A DNA stretch of 64,000 bases from Pseudomonadaceae bacterium (GCA_019745275.1 JAIETJ010000037.1:30618-94617), one strand, 5' to 3'; shown: positions 45,561 through 55,300, counted from the stretch's first letter. Numbers and translations are program-made. Notes: generated by a model not told the origin, from the letters alone.

Positions 45561-45605
45561 TCCACTCGCCATCCCTTCGCCAAACCTATGAGTCGAGGCA
45601 CTATC

Positions 45606-46070
45606 ATGTTCCACGTCGTGCTGTTTCAGCCAGAAATCCCGCCCAACACCGGCAATATAATCCGCTTATGCGCCAACAGTGGCTGCCAACTGCATTTAAT
45701 CGAGCCGCTCGGTTTTGAGCTGGACGACAAACGTTTAAGACGCGCCGGCTTGGACTATCACGAATACTCAAGATTAAAGCGACATCAAACACTTAGCGAA
45801 TGTATAGCAGAAATCGCTGGAGGTCGGATATTCGCTTTTACCACCAAAGGCAGCCACTGCTACAGCGAGAATCAGTTTGCCCCCGGTGACATCTTCTTGT
45901 TCGGCCCGGAAAGCCGTGGCTTGCCGGCGGAAATCCTTGCTAGTTTGCCGGCCGAACAGCGTTTGCGCCTGCCGATGCAACCCGGTAACCGCAGTCTAAA
46001 TTTATCCAATACTGTCGCTATTGCCGTGTACGAAGCCTGGCGCCAACAAGGTTTTGCGGGCGCGGAGTAA
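45606..46070 (+). CDS. trmL: tRNA (cytidine/uridine-34-2'-O)-methyltransferase TrmL
   Basis: SPOUT-fold methyltransferase for the wobble base of tRNA-Leu (cmo5/mnm5 context), cytoplasmic dimer. The 154-residue product begins [26 protein letters not shown] (residues 1-26, motif 1), has [10 protein letters not shown] (about 99-108, motif 2) and the knot [23 protein letters not shown] (motif 3). The ATG 45606 fits the family; the frame is open 23 codons upstream without family similarity. A shared terminator separates it from secB. Confidence 0.95.
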   Translation: MFHVVLFQPEIPPNTGNIIRLCANSGCQLHLIEPLGFELDDKRLRRAGLDYHEYSRLKRHQTLSECIAEIAGGRIFAFTTKGSHCYSENQFAPGDIFLFGPESRGLPAEILASLPAEQRLRLPMQPGNRSLNLSNTVAIAVYEAWRQQGFAGAE

Positions 46071-46082
46071 GAAATCGCGCAA

Positions 46083-46112
46083 AAAAAACGCCCATCAGGG
46101 CGTTTTCTGTAC
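46083..46112. terminator. Bidirectional terminator between trmL and secB
   Basis: AAAACGCCC-ATCA-GGGCGTTTT flanked by an A-run on the left and T-rich on the right, 13 bases after the trmL stop. The convergent secB gene ends just beyond it. Confidence 0.88.
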
Positions 46113-46123
46113 CGCGTAACGGT

Positions 46124-46597
46124 TTAGGCGTTACCGGCGGTTTGCATCCGCTCTAGCTGCTGGGCGTAGAGCGCATCAAAGTTCACCGGAGCCAACATCA
46201 GCGCTGGGAAAGAGCCACGTACCACTAGGCTGTCCAAGGCTTCGCGGGCATACGGGAATAGCAGGTTCGGGCAAAAAGCGCCAAGGGTGTGGCTCATGGC
46301 GGCAGCATCGAGGCCTGCGATCAAGAAAATCCCGGCTTGCTGCACTTCAGCAATAAACGCGGTTTCGCCACCGGTTTTCACCGTTACCGAAAGGGTTAAT
46401 ACCACTTCGTGGAAGTCGCCTTCCAACGGCTTTTGCCGTGTATTCAGGTCTAGCTCAACGCTTGGTGCCCACTCCTGGCGGAAAATCTCTGGGCTCTTTG
46501 GCGCTTCAAACGACAGGTCGCGCACATAAATGCGTTGCAGCGAAAACTGTGGACCTTGGTCTTCTTGAGTTGCGCCGGTGCTTACTTGTTCAGTCAT
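46124..46597 (-). CDS. secB: Protein-export chaperone SecB
   Basis: Tetrameric cytoplasmic chaperone that keeps preproteins unfolded and delivers them to SecA. The 157 residues show the conserved [22 protein letters not shown] strand, [34 protein letters not shown] and the C-terminal [37 protein letters not shown], which includes the SecA-contact part. It precedes grxC in transcription order reversed: grxC-secB run on the same strand with a 56-base gap, as in Pseudomonas. Confidence 0.97.
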   Translation of the reverse strand: MTEQVSTGATQEDQGPQFSLQRIYVRDLSFEAPKSPEIFRQEWAPSVELDLNTRQKPLEGDFHEVVLTLSVTVKTGGETAFIAEVQQAGIFLIAGLDAAAMSHTLGAFCPNLLFPYAREALDSLVVRGSFPALMLAPVNFDALYAQQLERMQTAGNA

Positions 46598-46653
46598 GAC
46601 AGAGCCTTATTGTAAGTTTAGTAGTGCTACGACTAGTTAATGGGGTGCAGCGA

Positions 46654-46908
46654 TCAAGCATTCAATAGCGCGTCGAGTTTGCCGGCGCGCTCTAGGGCAT
46701 ACAGATCGTCGCAACCGCCAATATGGGTGGCGCCGATCCAGATTTGCGGCACCGAGGTGCGCCCGGCCTTACGAATCATCTCGGCCCGCACCGCCGGGGC
46801 GCCATCAATGCTCAGCTCAGTGAACGCCACGCCTTTGTTCTTGAGCAATTGCTGGGCGCGCCGGCAATAGGGGCAGTAGTCACTGGAATACACAACAACA
46901 GCGGCCAT
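46654..46908 (-). CDS. grxC: Glutaredoxin 3
   Basis: Small dithiol glutaredoxin of 84 residues that reduces disulfides with glutathione. The active site CPYC (about 11-14, YSSDYCPYCRRAQQLL) and the glutathione-binding TSVPQIWIG and GGCDDLYAL motifs are intact. AGGAGA precedes the ATG 46908. It lies between secB and the rhodanese-fold gene on the same strand, the usual Pseudomonas order. Confidence 0.96.
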   Translation of the reverse strand: MAAVVVYSSDYCPYCRRAQQLLKNKGVAFTELSIDGAPAVRAEMIRKAGRTSVPQIWIGATHIGGCDDLYALERAGKLDALLNA

Positions 46909-46939
46909 TACGGCTCTCCTCATGGTGCCTTAAACGGCC

Positions 46940-47353
46940 TTACTTGATCAGCGGCAAATTGTCGCCGCGCCAGCTAGCAATCCCGCCGCCGAGCTTGGCG
47001 GCAGTATGCCCAGCTTTTTCCAACTCGCGGCAGATGGTGCCGGCGTGCTGACCAAGGGCATCAACCAGAATAATGCTTTTGCCTTTGTACTTGTCGAGTT
47101 CAACCATGCGCTCGGCGAACTTTTCATACGGAATGTTCAGCGCATCAACAATGTGGCCAGTGGCGAAGTCTTTGTGCGAGCGCAAATCGACAATCACGCC
47201 CTGCTCACTATTAACCAGCGCCGTCAGCTCACGGCAGCTGAGGCTTTTGCCCGCGCGCTGCAGTTCGCTGTAGATCAGCACAGCCAGAATAACGGCGGCG
47301 CTGCCGCTAAGCAGGTAATGGTTCGTGGCGAATTCAAGCAGTTGAGCAAGCAT
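46940..47353 (-). CDS. Membrane-anchored rhodanese-fold protein lacking the catalytic Cys
   Basis: A 137-residue protein with an N-terminal membrane helix (about 14-33) and a rhodanese domain (about 45-137). [23 protein letters not shown] is the typical CH2A region and [16 protein letters not shown] the end. The loop that normally holds the catalytic Cys reads [13 protein letters not shown], so Asp stands where Cys is usual. Sulfur transfer seems unlikely unless another residue serves. ATG 47353 gives the membrane helix. It is the first gene of the rhodanese-grxC-secB unit. Confidence 0.88.
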   Translation of the reverse strand: MLAQLLEFATNHYLLSGSAAVILAVLIYSELQRAGKSLSCRELTALVNSEQGVIVDLRSHKDFATGHIVDALNIPYEKFAERMVELDKYKGKSIILVDALGQHAGTICRELEKAGHTAAKLGGGIASWRGDNLPLIK

Positions 47354-47545
47354 CAAAAGATTCCAGAAGATGAAGAAGAGGTTGGGCAAGTACGGCCTAG
47401 AGCACAACAGCAACCCGGCCGTGTCGCACAATGGCGGCCAGTATACACAGCCCCCTTATCGCACCAAACCCGTCCGGCGGTGACGAAAGCGTCGCGCGGG
47501 CTTAATATTCGCGCTCTTTTTATCTTTCGTCGCTCGGGTGCGTCT

Positions 47546-49081
47546 ATGTCAACCACAGCAAAACCATTAGTGCTGATCATTTTGGATGGCTTCGGTCACA
47601 GCGACAGCCCCGAGTACAACGCCATTTACGCGGCCAACACCCCGGTTTACGATCACTTACGCGCCACTCAGCCGCATACCTTGATCTCAGGCTCAGGCAT
47701 GGACGTGGGCCTGCCGGATGGCCAGATGGGCAACTCGGAAGTCGGCCATATGAACCTCGGCGCCGGCCGCGTGGTGTATCAAGATTTTACCCGGGTGACA
47801 AAAGCGATTCGCGATGGCGAGTTTTTTACTAATCCAACCCTGTGCGCGGCAGTCGATAGCGCCGCCAGTGCTGGCAAGGCCGTGCACATTCTTGGCTTGC
47901 TCTCGGATGGCGGCGTCCACAGTCATCAAGACCATCTGGTGGCCATGGCCGAACTGGCCGCCCAGCGCGGCGCAGAGAAAATCTACCTGCACGCTTTTCT
48001 CGATGGCCGCGACACCCCGCCGAAAAGCGCCACCGCACCGATCCAACTGCTCGACGCCGCCTTCGCCAAACTCGGCAAGGGCCGCATCGCCAGCATTATC
48101 GGGCGTTATTTTGCCATGGACCGCGACAACCGCTGGGACCGTGTCGAGCAAGCTTACAACCTGATCGTCGATGGCCAAGCCGAGTTCACTGCGGCCAATG
48201 CGCTGGCTGGCTTGCAAGCTGCCTATGCACGCGGCGAAAACGACGAATTCGTTAAAGCCACCACTATTGGCGCCCCGGTACGCGTGGATGACGGCGACGC
48301 CGTGGTGTTTATGAACTTTCGCGCCGATCGCGCTCGCGAACTGACCCGCACCTTGGTCGAGCCGGATTTTGGCGACTTCAACCGCGCCCGCGTGGCGCAA
48401 CTGAGCAGCTTCGTGATGCTCACCCAGTACGCCGCCAGCATCGACGCGCCCAGCGCCTTCGCACCCGGTTCGCTGGACAACGTGCTCGGCGATTACCTGG
48501 CCAAGAACGGTAAAACCCAACTGCGCATCGCCGAGACCGAGAAATACGCCCACGTGACCTTCTTCTTCTCCGGCGGACGTGAAGAGCCGTTCCCCGGCGA
48601 AGAGCGAATCCTAGTTCCCTCACCGAACGTCGCCACCTACGACCTGCAACCGGAGATGAATGCCCCGCTGGTCACCGATCAACTGGTCGAGGCCATCGAG
48701 CAGCAGCGTTATGACGTGATCATCGTCAACTACGCCAACGGCGACATGGTCGGCCATACCGGGGTGTTTTCCGCCGCTGTTAAGGCCGTGGAATGCCTAG
48801 ACAGCTGCGTCGGACGGATCGTTGCGGCGCTGGCTAAAGTCGGCGGTGAAGCACTGATTACCGCCGATCACGGCAACGTCGAGCAAATGGAAGACGAATG
48901 CACCGGCCAAGCCCACACCGCCCACACCTGCGAGCCGGTGCCGTTTATCTATGTCGGTAAGCGCAACATTAACCTGCGTGACGGCGGCGTCCTGGCCGAC
49001 GTAGCGCCAACCATGCTGACCTTAATGGGCCTGCCGCTGCCAGCAGAAATGACCGGCAAGTCGATCATCGAACTGCGCTAA
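47546..49081 (+). CDS. gpmI: 2,3-bisphosphoglycerate-independent phosphoglycerate mutase
   Basis: Glycolytic/gluconeogenic enzyme that interconverts 3- and 2-phosphoglycerate, manganese-dependent. The 511 residues have LIILDGFG (about 9-16, metal Asp), the nucleophile Ser in [16 protein letters not shown] (about 62), [14 protein letters not shown]-like [23 protein letters not shown], and the metal site [14 protein letters not shown] 47546 begins [11 protein letters not shown]; the open frame runs further upstream across the opposite-strand rhodanese gene and is not used. Divergent from that gene by about 190 bases. Confidence 0.97.
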   Translation: MSTTAKPLVLIILDGFGHSDSPEYNAIYAANTPVYDHLRATQPHTLISGSGMDVGLPDGQMGNSEVGHMNLGAGRVVYQDFTRVTKAIRDGEFFTNPTLCAAVDSAASAGKAVHILGLLSDGGVHSHQDHLVAMAELAAQRGAEKIYLHAFLDGRDTPPKSATAPIQLLDAAFAKLGKGRIASIIGRYFAMDRDNRWDRVEQAYNLIVDGQAEFTAANALAGLQAAYARGENDEFVKATTIGAPVRVDDGDAVVFMNFRADRARELTRTLVEPDFGDFNRARVAQLSSFVMLTQYAASIDAPSAFAPGSLDNVLGDYLAKNGKTQLRIAETEKYAHVTFFFSGGREEPFPGEERILVPSPNVATYDLQPEMNAPLVTDQLVEAIEQQRYDVIIVNYANGDMVGHTGVFSAAVKAVECLDSCVGRIVAALAKVGGEALITADHGNVEQMEDECTGQAHTAHTCEPVPFIYVGKRNINLRDGGVLADVAPTMLTLMGLPLPAEMTGKSIIELR

Positions 49082-49137
49082 GCGGCTTATTTACTCTGCG
49101 CACAACCCCGTGCGCAGTGAATTACTCGGCTATTTAG

Positions 49138-49180
49138 CTAAAACGCCCGCCCGCCGATGCTTGCGGGCGTTTTTTTTGCT
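49138..49180 (+). terminator. Rho-independent terminator after gpmI
   Basis: AAAACGCCCGC and GCGGGCGTTTT pair around a 12-base loop, followed by a run of eight T, 57 bases after the gpmI stop. It ends gpmI transcription before envC. Confidence 0.92.
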
Positions 49181-49231
49181 TGGCCAGCCGGGCATACTAG
49201 GCCATCGCCCTTCGCCGGTTTAATCCTGCCC

Positions 49232-50518
49232 ATGCTCCGTTCCTTAGTCTTCGTTTTGCTTGCCTGCCTGCTCAGCCCGGTCATGGCCGATTCGCGTAGC
49301 GACGCCCAGTTGCAATTGGACGCCGCGCAAAAAGACGTGGGCGAACTAAAAAAGCTGCTGGAGCAGCTGCAAAAAGATAAATCCGGCGTGCAGCAAGACC
49401 TGAAAAAAACCGAAAGCGAGATGGGCCAGCTGGAAAACCAGGTCAAAGGCCTGCAAAACGAGCTAAACAAAAGCACTGAACAAATCCAACAACTCGATCA
49501 ACAGAAAAAAAAACTCCAAGAGTCGCGCCTTGAGCAGCAACGCCTGATCGGCATTCAAGCCAGAGCCAGCTACCAGAGCGGCCAACAGGAATACCTGAAA
49601 CTGCTGCTCAACCAACAAAACCCGGAAAAATTCTCGCGCACCCTGACCTATTACGACTACCTCAGCCACGCCCGCCTCGAACAACTGGCTACCTTCAACG
49701 AAACCCTGCGCCAACTGGCCAATGTCGAGCAAGACATCGTCACCCAACAAGCGCAATTAGCCGAACAGAAAAGCGCCCTCGACGGACGCCGCGAACTCTT
49801 GGCGCAAGCGCGTAAAGAACGCCAATTGGTGCTGGCCAAGCTGAATAAAGAGTCCAGCGCCGGCAGCCAAAAACTTAAAGCCCGCCAACAAGAGCAAGTG
49901 GCACTCGGCAATGTGCTGAAAACCATCGAAGAAACCCTCGCCCGCCAGGCCCGCGAAGCCGAACAGGCGCGCAAACTGGCGCTCGCCGCAGCGGCTGCAG
50001 AGGCCGCCGAACAAGCACGCCTCGCCAGCCTGCCGAGCACCGGCAAACCCGCCGCCACAGCTAAACCGGCCACTGGAGCCTTGGTCTCCAGCGCTGGCGC
50101 CGGCTACGGCGGTGCGTTTAGCGGCGCCAAGGGCAAGTTGCCGTGGCCAGTCAATGGCCGCTTGCTGGCCAATTTCGGCAGCACCCGTGGCGACGACGCG
50201 CGCACCAAATGGGACGGTGTACTGATCAGCGCAGCACTCGGCAGCCAAGTGCGTGCCGTGCACGGCGGCCGGGTAGTGTTTGCTGACTGGTTGCGTGGCG
50301 CCGGCTTGCTGGTGATTCTCGACCACGGCAATGGCTACCTGAGCCTGTATGGTCACAATCAAAGTTTATTAAAAGACGCCGGCGATATTGTTAAAGCCGG
50401 CGACGCCATCAGCACCGTCGGTAGCAGCGGCGGCCAAGCCGTTCCCGCACTGTACTTTGCCATCCGCCAACAAGGTCGCCCAAGCAACCCGGTTCAGTGG
50501 TGTCGCGCCCAAGGCTAG
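49232..50518 (+). CDS. envC: Amidase activator EnvC-like, coiled coil plus degenerate LytM domain
   Basis: Periplasmic divisome factor that activates septal amidases. The 428 residues have a signal peptide (LLACLLSPVMA, cut near 21), a long coiled coil (about 25-125 and 155-255) and a C-terminal M23/LytM domain (about 305-425). In the LytM domain the second motif (DHGNGYLSLYGHN) is kept, while the first metal-ligand segment reads KWDGVLIS instead of HxGxD, so catalysis is unlikely and an activator role fits. ATG 49232 gives the signal peptide. Followed after 25 bases by ctpA. Confidence 0.93.
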   Translation: MLRSLVFVLLACLLSPVMADSRSDAQLQLDAAQKDVGELKKLLEQLQKDKSGVQQDLKKTESEMGQLENQVKGLQNELNKSTEQIQQLDQQKKKLQESRLEQQRLIGIQARASYQSGQQEYLKLLLNQQNPEKFSRTLTYYDYLSHARLEQLATFNETLRQLANVEQDIVTQQAQLAEQKSALDGRRELLAQARKERQLVLAKLNKESSAGSQKLKARQQEQVALGNVLKTIEETLARQAREAEQARKLALAAAAAEAAEQARLASLPSTGKPAATAKPATGALVSSAGAGYGGAFSGAKGKLPWPVNGRLLANFGSTRGDDARTKWDGVLISAALGSQVRAVHGGRVVFADWLRGAGLLVILDHGNGYLSLYGHNQSLLKDAGDIVKAGDAISTVGSSGGQAVPALYFAIRQQGRPSNPVQWCRAQG

Positions 50519-50543
50519 TCAGCTTTTTAGGAGTTCTGTTGTT

Positions 50544-51887
50544 ATGCCGCATTTTTCCCGCCCAACCTCATTGGCCTTAGCGATTGCCTTGCTGATCGCC
50601 GCTCCCGCGTTGCAGGCCAGTGGCAAGGTGGCGGAAAAAATCCCAGCCGCCGCCATCAGCAGCGACGCCAACGCACCGCTGCCACTAGAAGAACTGCGCA
50701 CCTTTGCTGAAATCATGGACCGCATCAAAGCGGCCTATGTAGAGCCGGTGGACGACAAGACCCTGCTGGAAAACGCCATCAAAGGCATGCTCAGCAACCT
50801 TGACCCGCATTCGGCGTACCTCGACCCGGCCGACTTCGCCGAGTTACAGCAAAGCACCAGCGGTGAGTTCGGCGGTCTGGGGATCGAGGTTGGGCAAGAA
50901 GAAGGCTTCCTCAAAGTTATCTCGCCAATCGACGACACCCCCGCCTCCAAAGCTGGCATTCAACCCGGCGACCTGATCATCAAGATTGATGGGCAGCCGA
51001 CTAAAGGTCTGAACATGACCGAGTCGGTGGACAAAATGCGCGGCAAAATCGGCAGCAAAATTCTCCTGACCATCGTCCGCGAAGGCACGCCGAAACCCTT
51101 TGATGTCGAGCTTGAGCGCGCCGTGATTAAGGTCAAGAGCGTCAAGAGCCAATTGCTCGACGAGCACTATGGTTACCTGCGCATTTCCCAGTTTCAGGTC
51201 AATACTGGCAGCGAAGTGGGCAACGCTTTAGCTCAGTTGAAAAAGCAAAACGACGGCACGAAACTGCGCGGCATTATTCTCGATTTACGTAACAACCCTG
51301 GCGGCGTGTTGCAAGCCGCGGTCGAGGTTACCGATCACTTCCTGAGCAAAGGTTTGATCGTCTATACCAAAGGCCGCATCGCCAACTCTGAACTGCGCTT
51401 CTCGGCCGACGCCGCTGACGCCAGTGGCGGCGTGCCGCTGGTGGTATTGATTAACGGTGGCAGCGCCTCGGCTTCGGAGATCGTCGCCGGCGCCCTGCAA
51501 GACCACAAACGTGGCGTGGTCATGGGTACCGACAGCTTCGGCAAAGGCTCGGTGCAAACCGTGCTGCCACTGAACAATGAGCGCGGCCTGAAACTCACCA
51601 CCGCCTTGTACTTCACCCCCAACGGTCGCTCGATTCAGGCCCAGGGGATAGTCCCGGACATACTCGTGCGGCGCGCCAAAATTACCAGCGAGCAAGACAG
51701 CGAAAACTTCAAAGAAGCCGACCTCGCTGGCCACCTCGGCAATGGCAATGGTGGCGCCGACAAGCCTTCGATCAGCAAGGGCAAAGGCAAAACCGCAGTT
51801 GCTGTGCCGCGCCCACAGGATGACGACTTCCAACTCAGCCAAGCCCTGAGCCTGCTCAAAGGCTTAAGCGTGACGCGCGGCGAGTAG
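50544..51887 (+). CDS. ctpA: Carboxy-terminal processing protease CtpA (S41A)
   Basis: Periplasmic PDZ serine protease of 447 residues. A signal peptide (about 1-26), then LEELRTFAEIMDRIKAAYVEPVDD, a PDZ domain (about 95-180, SGEFGGLGIEVGQEEG, GIQPGDLIIKIDG) and the S41 core with the nucleophile Ser in NGGSASASEIVAGAL and the general-base Lys in DSFGKGSVQT. In P. aeruginosa CtpA cleaves cell-wall hydrolases that are important for envelope homeostasis and sits next to envC. TAGGAG precedes ATG 50544. The C-terminus has a Gly/Lys-rich linker, then an Asp-rich FQLSQALSLLKG tail. Confidence 0.96.
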   Translation: MPHFSRPTSLALAIALLIAAPALQASGKVAEKIPAAAISSDANAPLPLEELRTFAEIMDRIKAAYVEPVDDKTLLENAIKGMLSNLDPHSAYLDPADFAELQQSTSGEFGGLGIEVGQEEGFLKVISPIDDTPASKAGIQPGDLIIKIDGQPTKGLNMTESVDKMRGKIGSKILLTIVREGTPKPFDVELERAVIKVKSVKSQLLDEHYGYLRISQFQVNTGSEVGNALAQLKKQNDGTKLRGIILDLRNNPGGVLQAAVEVTDHFLSKGLIVYTKGRIANSELRFSADAADASGGVPLVVLINGGSASASEIVAGALQDHKRGVVMGTDSFGKGSVQTVLPLNNERGLKLTTALYFTPNGRSIQAQGIVPDILVRRAKITSEQDSENFKEADLAGHLGNGNGGADKPSISKGKGKTAVAVPRPQDDDFQLSQALSLLKGLSVTRGE

Positions 51888-51901
51888 CTTTTGCGCAGAG
51901 G

Positions 51902-51932
51902 TAAAAAAACCGGGCTTGCCCGGTTTTTATTA
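51902..51932. terminator. Bidirectional terminator after ctpA
   Basis: AAAACCGGGC-TT-GCCCGGTTTT with an A-run on the left and T-run on the right, 15 bases after the ctpA stop and before the end of the opposite-strand solute-binding protein gene. Confidence 0.9.
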
Positions 51933-51948
51933 GGTCAAAACAACCCGA

Positions 51949-52707
51949 TCAGAGATAGCGCTTAAGCACCTCAGCCGCGAAGCCATCGGCACGCATCTGC
52001 TCAAGGGCCGCCTGCAGCTTCTGCACCACCGCATCAGGGGTTTGTTTGTTCAGCGCCAGATAGAGTTGCGCGGTATTAAAGCGCAGTACGCTTTTCAAAC
52101 CACTCACGCCCTCTTGCCGGGCCAGATACAAACCAGCCGGATCACCGGTGGCCCACAGGTCAATATCGCCACGCTGGAGCTTCTTGGCGTTTTCTTGATC
52201 GCGCAACACGGTCAGCGGCTGCAAACCTTGCTGAAGCAAATGCTCGGCAATTGCATCGCCCTGGTAAGCGCCGATTTTGTATTGTTTGGCATCATCTAGG
52301 CTACTGAGGCTGATCGGACTGTCGGCCTTAGCTAACAACACCCAATCATCCGGACTGAGCGGGCCAACCCATTTAAAGTCGTTCTCGCGCTCCGGCAGGC
52401 GCGCAGTGCTAAATACGCCATAGCCAGGAGTTTCCAGCGCTTGGGTATAAATCCGCTGCCAAGGAAACCGCAGGGTTAGTTGATACTTAACCCCGGCGCG
52501 CTTAAACATCTCGCGCACTAAGTCGACGGAAATACCGCTGATATTTGCATCTTTGGCGTAGTTTTTACCTTCCGCGGCCATGTTGTTCGGCGGGAAGTTC
52601 TCCGTGAGCAGAATAAGCTCAGGGCTTTCGGCTAAATCGTCGGCGTGTGCCGCACAGGCAAACAACATTACCGTTGTGAGTAGAGCCAACATCAGACGCT
52701 GCAACAT
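51949..52707 (-). CDS. Periplasmic solute-binding protein family 3, orphan
   Basis: A 252-residue SBP_bac_3 protein with signal peptide (LLTTVMLFACAAHA). Mature part: ELILLTENFPPNNM, GISVDLVREMFKRAGVKYQLTLRFPWQRIYTQAL, GVFSTARLPERENDFKWVGPL and KKLQRGDIDLWATGDPAGLY. No transporter genes are adjacent, so it may be a receptor or sensor-type binding protein rather than part of an importer. A gene of this kind stands near hisF in P. aeruginosa also. It lies 45 bases beyond the SBP-to-hisF gap, both on the minus strand, but hisF is upstream of it in transcription direction reversed, so co-transcription is uncertain. Confidence 0.86.
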   Translation of the reverse strand: MLQRLMLALLTTVMLFACAAHADDLAESPELILLTENFPPNNMAAEGKNYAKDANISGISVDLVREMFKRAGVKYQLTLRFPWQRIYTQALETPGYGVFSTARLPERENDFKWVGPLSPDDWVLLAKADSPISLSSLDDAKQYKIGAYQGDAIAEHLLQQGLQPLTVLRDQENAKKLQRGDIDLWATGDPAGLYLARQEGVSGLKSVLRFNTAQLYLALNKQTPDAVVQKLQAALEQMRADGFAAEVLKRYL

Positions 52708-52751
52708 AAGAACTCTCCTACCAAGAAACCCATTTCGACAATAACAACCGC

Positions 52752-53522
52752 TTAACGCACCACAATGCCACGGCTGGCCATATAGGCCTTGGCTTCTGGC
52801 ACTGTGTATTCGCCAAAGTGGAAAATACTCGCCGCCAGCACCGCTGAAGCTTTACCTTCGATAATCCCTGCGGCCAAATGTTCGAGGTTACCGACGCCGC
52901 CTGAGGCGATCACCGGAATGCCCAGGGCTTCGCTGATGGCGCGGGTCACGCCCAAGTCGTATCCGCTTTTGACACCGTCCTGATCCATGCTGGTGAGCAG
53001 AATCTCACCGGCGCCCAGATCCTCCATCTTCTTGGCCCAGAGCACCGCGTCCAAGCCGGTCGGTTTGCGCCCGCCGTGGGTGAAAATCTCCCAGCGCGGC
53101 GTCTCGCCCGGCTTGGAAACTTTCTTGGCGTCGATTGCCACCACGATGCACTGCGAGCCAAAACGCGAGGCTGCTTCGCCGACGAACTCGGGGTTAAACA
53201 CCGCCGCGGTGTTGATCGAGACTTTGTCTGCACCGGCATTCAGTAGGTTGCGAATGTCCTGCACGCAGCGCACACCACCCCCCACGGTCAGCGGGATAAA
53301 CACCTGACTGGCCATCCGCTCCACCGTATGCAGGGTGGTGTCGCGGCCGTCGACGCTGGCGGTAATGTCGAGAAAGGTAATCTCGTCGGCGCCCTGCTCG
53401 TCATACAGGCGGGCGATTTCTACCGGGTCACCGGCGTCACGAATGTTCTCGAACTTGACGCCCTTAACCACCCGACCGTTATCGACGTCGAGGCAAGGGA
53501 TGATGCGTTTAGCTAAAGCCAT
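52752..53522 (-). CDS. hisF: Imidazole glycerol phosphate synthase cyclase subunit
   Basis: TIM-barrel subunit that, with HisH, forms imidazole glycerol phosphate and AICAR in histidine synthesis. The 256 residues begin [21 protein letters not shown] with catalytic Asp11, have [28 protein letters not shown] and [16 protein letters not shown], and end in the second phosphate-site [14 protein letters not shown]. The ATG 53522 is preceded by GGAG. A REP-like pair separates it from hisA. Confidence 0.97.
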   Translation of the reverse strand: MALAKRIIPCLDVDNGRVVKGVKFENIRDAGDPVEIARLYDEQGADEITFLDITASVDGRDTTLHTVERMASQVFIPLTVGGGVRCVQDIRNLLNAGADKVSINTAAVFNPEFVGEAASRFGSQCIVVAIDAKKVSKPGETPRWEIFTHGGRKPTGLDAVLWAKKMEDLGAGEILLTSMDQDGVKSGYDLGVTRAISEALGIPVIASGGVGNLEHLAAGIIEGKASAVLAASIFHFGEYTVPEAKAYMASRGIVVR

Positions 53523-53532
53523 ACGGTGCTCC

Positions 53533-53595
53533 GTAGGGTGGGTGCAACCCACCGATATCGATTACGTCGGTTGCGGCGGGTTTCACCCGCCCTAC
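53533..53595. repeat. Inverted REP-like doublet between hisA and hisF
   Basis: GTAGGGTGGGTGCAACCCACC (first hairpin, 53533-53553) and GGCGGGTTTCACCCGCC followed by CTAC (second, 53575-53595), arranged head-to-head with GTAGGG outermost. It fills nearly the whole hisA-hisF gap and ends just 11 bases before the hisF ATG, next to its Shine-Dalgarno. Confidence 0.85.
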
Positions 53596-53596
53596 A

Positions 53597-54334
53597 TTAG
53601 CCGCCGTAGCTGTCGCAGAACGCCTGCGCTTCGGCCACATCGAGGGTGCCTTCGTAAATCGCCCGGCCAGTGATGGCACCGATAATGCCCGGCGCCTTGG
53701 CCGCCAACAGAGCGCGAATATCACCCAAGTTGTGGATGCCGCCCGAGGCGATTACCGGAATCTTGCTGGCGGCGGCCAGCGCAGCGGTGAAGCTAACATT
53801 GCAGCCCTGCATCATGCCGTCTTTGGCGATGTCGGTATAAACGATGGCCGACACGCCGTCCGCTTCGAAACGCTTGGCCAGATCGATCACCTGCACAGTA
53901 CTGATCTCAGCCCAGCCGTCGGTGGCGACGAAGCCGTCTTTGGCATCCAGACCGACAATCACCTTGCCCGGAAACGCCTTGCAGGCGTCAGTCACAAACT
54001 GTGGATCTTTGACCGCCTTGGTGCCGATGATCACGTAGCTGACCCCAGCTTTAACGTAAGCCTCGATGGTCTCCAGCGAGCGAATGCCGCCGCCGATCTG
54101 GATCGGCAAATGCGGGTAGCGCTTGGCAATCGCGGTGACCACTTCTCCATTGACTGGCTGTCCTTCGAAGGCGCCGTTCAAGTCGACCAAATGCAGACGA
54201 CGGCAACCTCCCTCGACCCATTTAGCGGCCATGCTCACGGGGTCATCGGAGAACACCGTGGAGTCTTCCATACGGCCCTGACGCAGACGCACACAAGCGC
54301 CGTCCTTGAGATCGATTGCGGGGATAATCAGCAT
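53597..54334 (-). CDS. hisA: Phosphoribosylformimino-AICAR isomerase
   Basis: Opens the ProFAR ring to PRFAR in histidine synthesis. The 245-residue TIM barrel starts [20 protein letters not shown] with catalytic Asp8, has [43 protein letters not shown] (second Asp) and [18 protein letters not shown] 54334 is preferred to the TTG two codons earlier. It is separated from the DUF2164 gene by 64 bases and from hisF by the REP-like pair. Confidence 0.97.
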   Translation of the reverse strand: MLIIPAIDLKDGACVRLRQGRMEDSTVFSDDPVSMAAKWVEGGCRRLHLVDLNGAFEGQPVNGEVVTAIAKRYPHLPIQIGGGIRSLETIEAYVKAGVSYVIIGTKAVKDPQFVTDACKAFPGKVIVGLDAKDGFVATDGWAEISTVQVIDLAKRFEADGVSAIVYTDIAKDGMMQGCNVSFTAALAAASKIPVIASGGIHNLGDIRALLAAKAPGIIGAITGRAIYEGTLDVAEAQAFCDSYGG

Positions 54335-54398
54335 CGGCAAACCTACTTAAGTCGCAAAAAAGTTAAATATCAGGTGGTCAACAGCGCAGGCTAACGGC

Positions 54399-54662
54399 TC
54401 AGCCTTTCTCGAGCGCCCAGAGGTCGGACTCAATACTCTCGAAGCGCTCTTTAAGCACGCCCTGTACATCCAGTACCGCTTGGTTATAGATCAACGGGCC
54501 ACACTCTTTAATAAAAAAATCCAGCAATTCCTCGGCCTCAAAGCCGCCCATGTCCAGCTCGAAGCGTTCGGCCATCAAGGCTTTAATCGCCTGGCCGAGC
54601 ACGCCACGCTGCAGGACGCTGAACTGAAACACCGGCTCAACCGGCTTCTTGACCCGGCTCAT
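54399..54662 (-). CDS. DUF2164 small protein within the his cluster
   Basis: An 87-residue, mostly helical and acidic-ended protein with ERFELDMGGFEAEELLDFFIKECGPLIYNQAVLDVQ, the DUF2164 signature. There is no signal peptide or membrane helix, so it is probably cytoplasmic. Its start codon shares base 54662 with the hisH stop, so it is translationally coupled with hisH. The family has no known function; the link with histidine genes is also seen in Pseudomonas. Confidence 0.85.
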   Translation of the reverse strand: MSRVKKPVEPVFQFSVLQRGVLGQAIKALMAERFELDMGGFEAEELLDFFIKECGPLIYNQAVLDVQGVLKERFESIESDLWALEKG

Positions 54663-55300
54663 TACCAGCGACCATCCCAGGCGGCAAAGTTTTGCAGTAA
54701 CTGCAAGCCGTGGCTGTGGCTTTTTTCTGGGTGAAACTGCACGGCAAAGCGCGAGCCTTCGGCCAGGGCGGCGGCAAAGTCTTTGCCATAATGCCCACGA
54801 CCGACCACCTGCGCCGGGTTGCCCGCTTCGATGTAATAACTGTGCACAAAATAGAAGCGCGCCAGATCGGGAATGTTGTGCCAGAGCGGATGCTTAACCG
54901 CCTGCGCCACTTCGTTCCAACCCATGTGTGGGACTTTCAGCGGCTCGCCGTCTTCGACCATGCCCTTGCCAAAGAAGCGCACTTGGCCGGGAAACTGGCC
55001 GATGCAATCGACCCCGTCGTTCTCTTCGCTGTGTTCCAGCAACGCCTGCATGCCCACGCAAATACCGAGAAACGGCCGATCGGCACTAACTTCCCGCACC
55101 AGCTGATCGAAGCCCAGCCGCTTGATCTCCGCCATGCAATCGCGAATCGCGCCGACCCCGGGAAACACCACCCGGTCGGCTTCACGAATGACCGCGGCAT
55201 CGCTGGTGATCAACACTCGACCGGCGCCCACGTGTTCCAGCGCCTTGGCGACTGAGTGCAGGTTGCCCATGCCGTAGTCGATGACTGCCACTGTTTGCAT
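54662..55300 (-). CDS. hisH: Imidazole glycerol phosphate synthase amidotransferase subunit
   Basis: Glutaminase partner of HisF, class I amidotransferase of 212 residues. The triad is visible: Cys in [17 protein letters not shown] (about 82), and His-x-Glu in [13 protein letters not shown]. The start [21 protein letters not shown] and the [11 protein letters not shown] oxyanion region are typical. Its ATG is directly at the hisB stop (no gap), and its stop overlaps the DUF2164 start by one base. Confidence 0.97.
   Translation of the reverse strand: MQTVAVIDYGMGNLHSVAKALEHVGAGRVLITSDAAVIREADRVVFPGVGAIRDCMAEIKRLGFDQLVREVSADRPFLGICVGMQALLEHSEENDGVDCIGQFPGQVRFFGKGMVEDGEPLKVPHMGWNEVAQAVKHPLWHNIPDLARFYFVHSYYIEAGNPAQVVGRGHYGKDFAAALAEGSRFAVQFHPEKSHSHGLQLLQNFAAWDGRW

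Noticed and set aside
47006-47545. Upstream extension of gpmI (180 codons) over the rhodanese gene
   Set aside because: The extension is antisense to a recognisable rhodanese-fold gene, and GpmI starts at [15 protein letters not shown] in its family.
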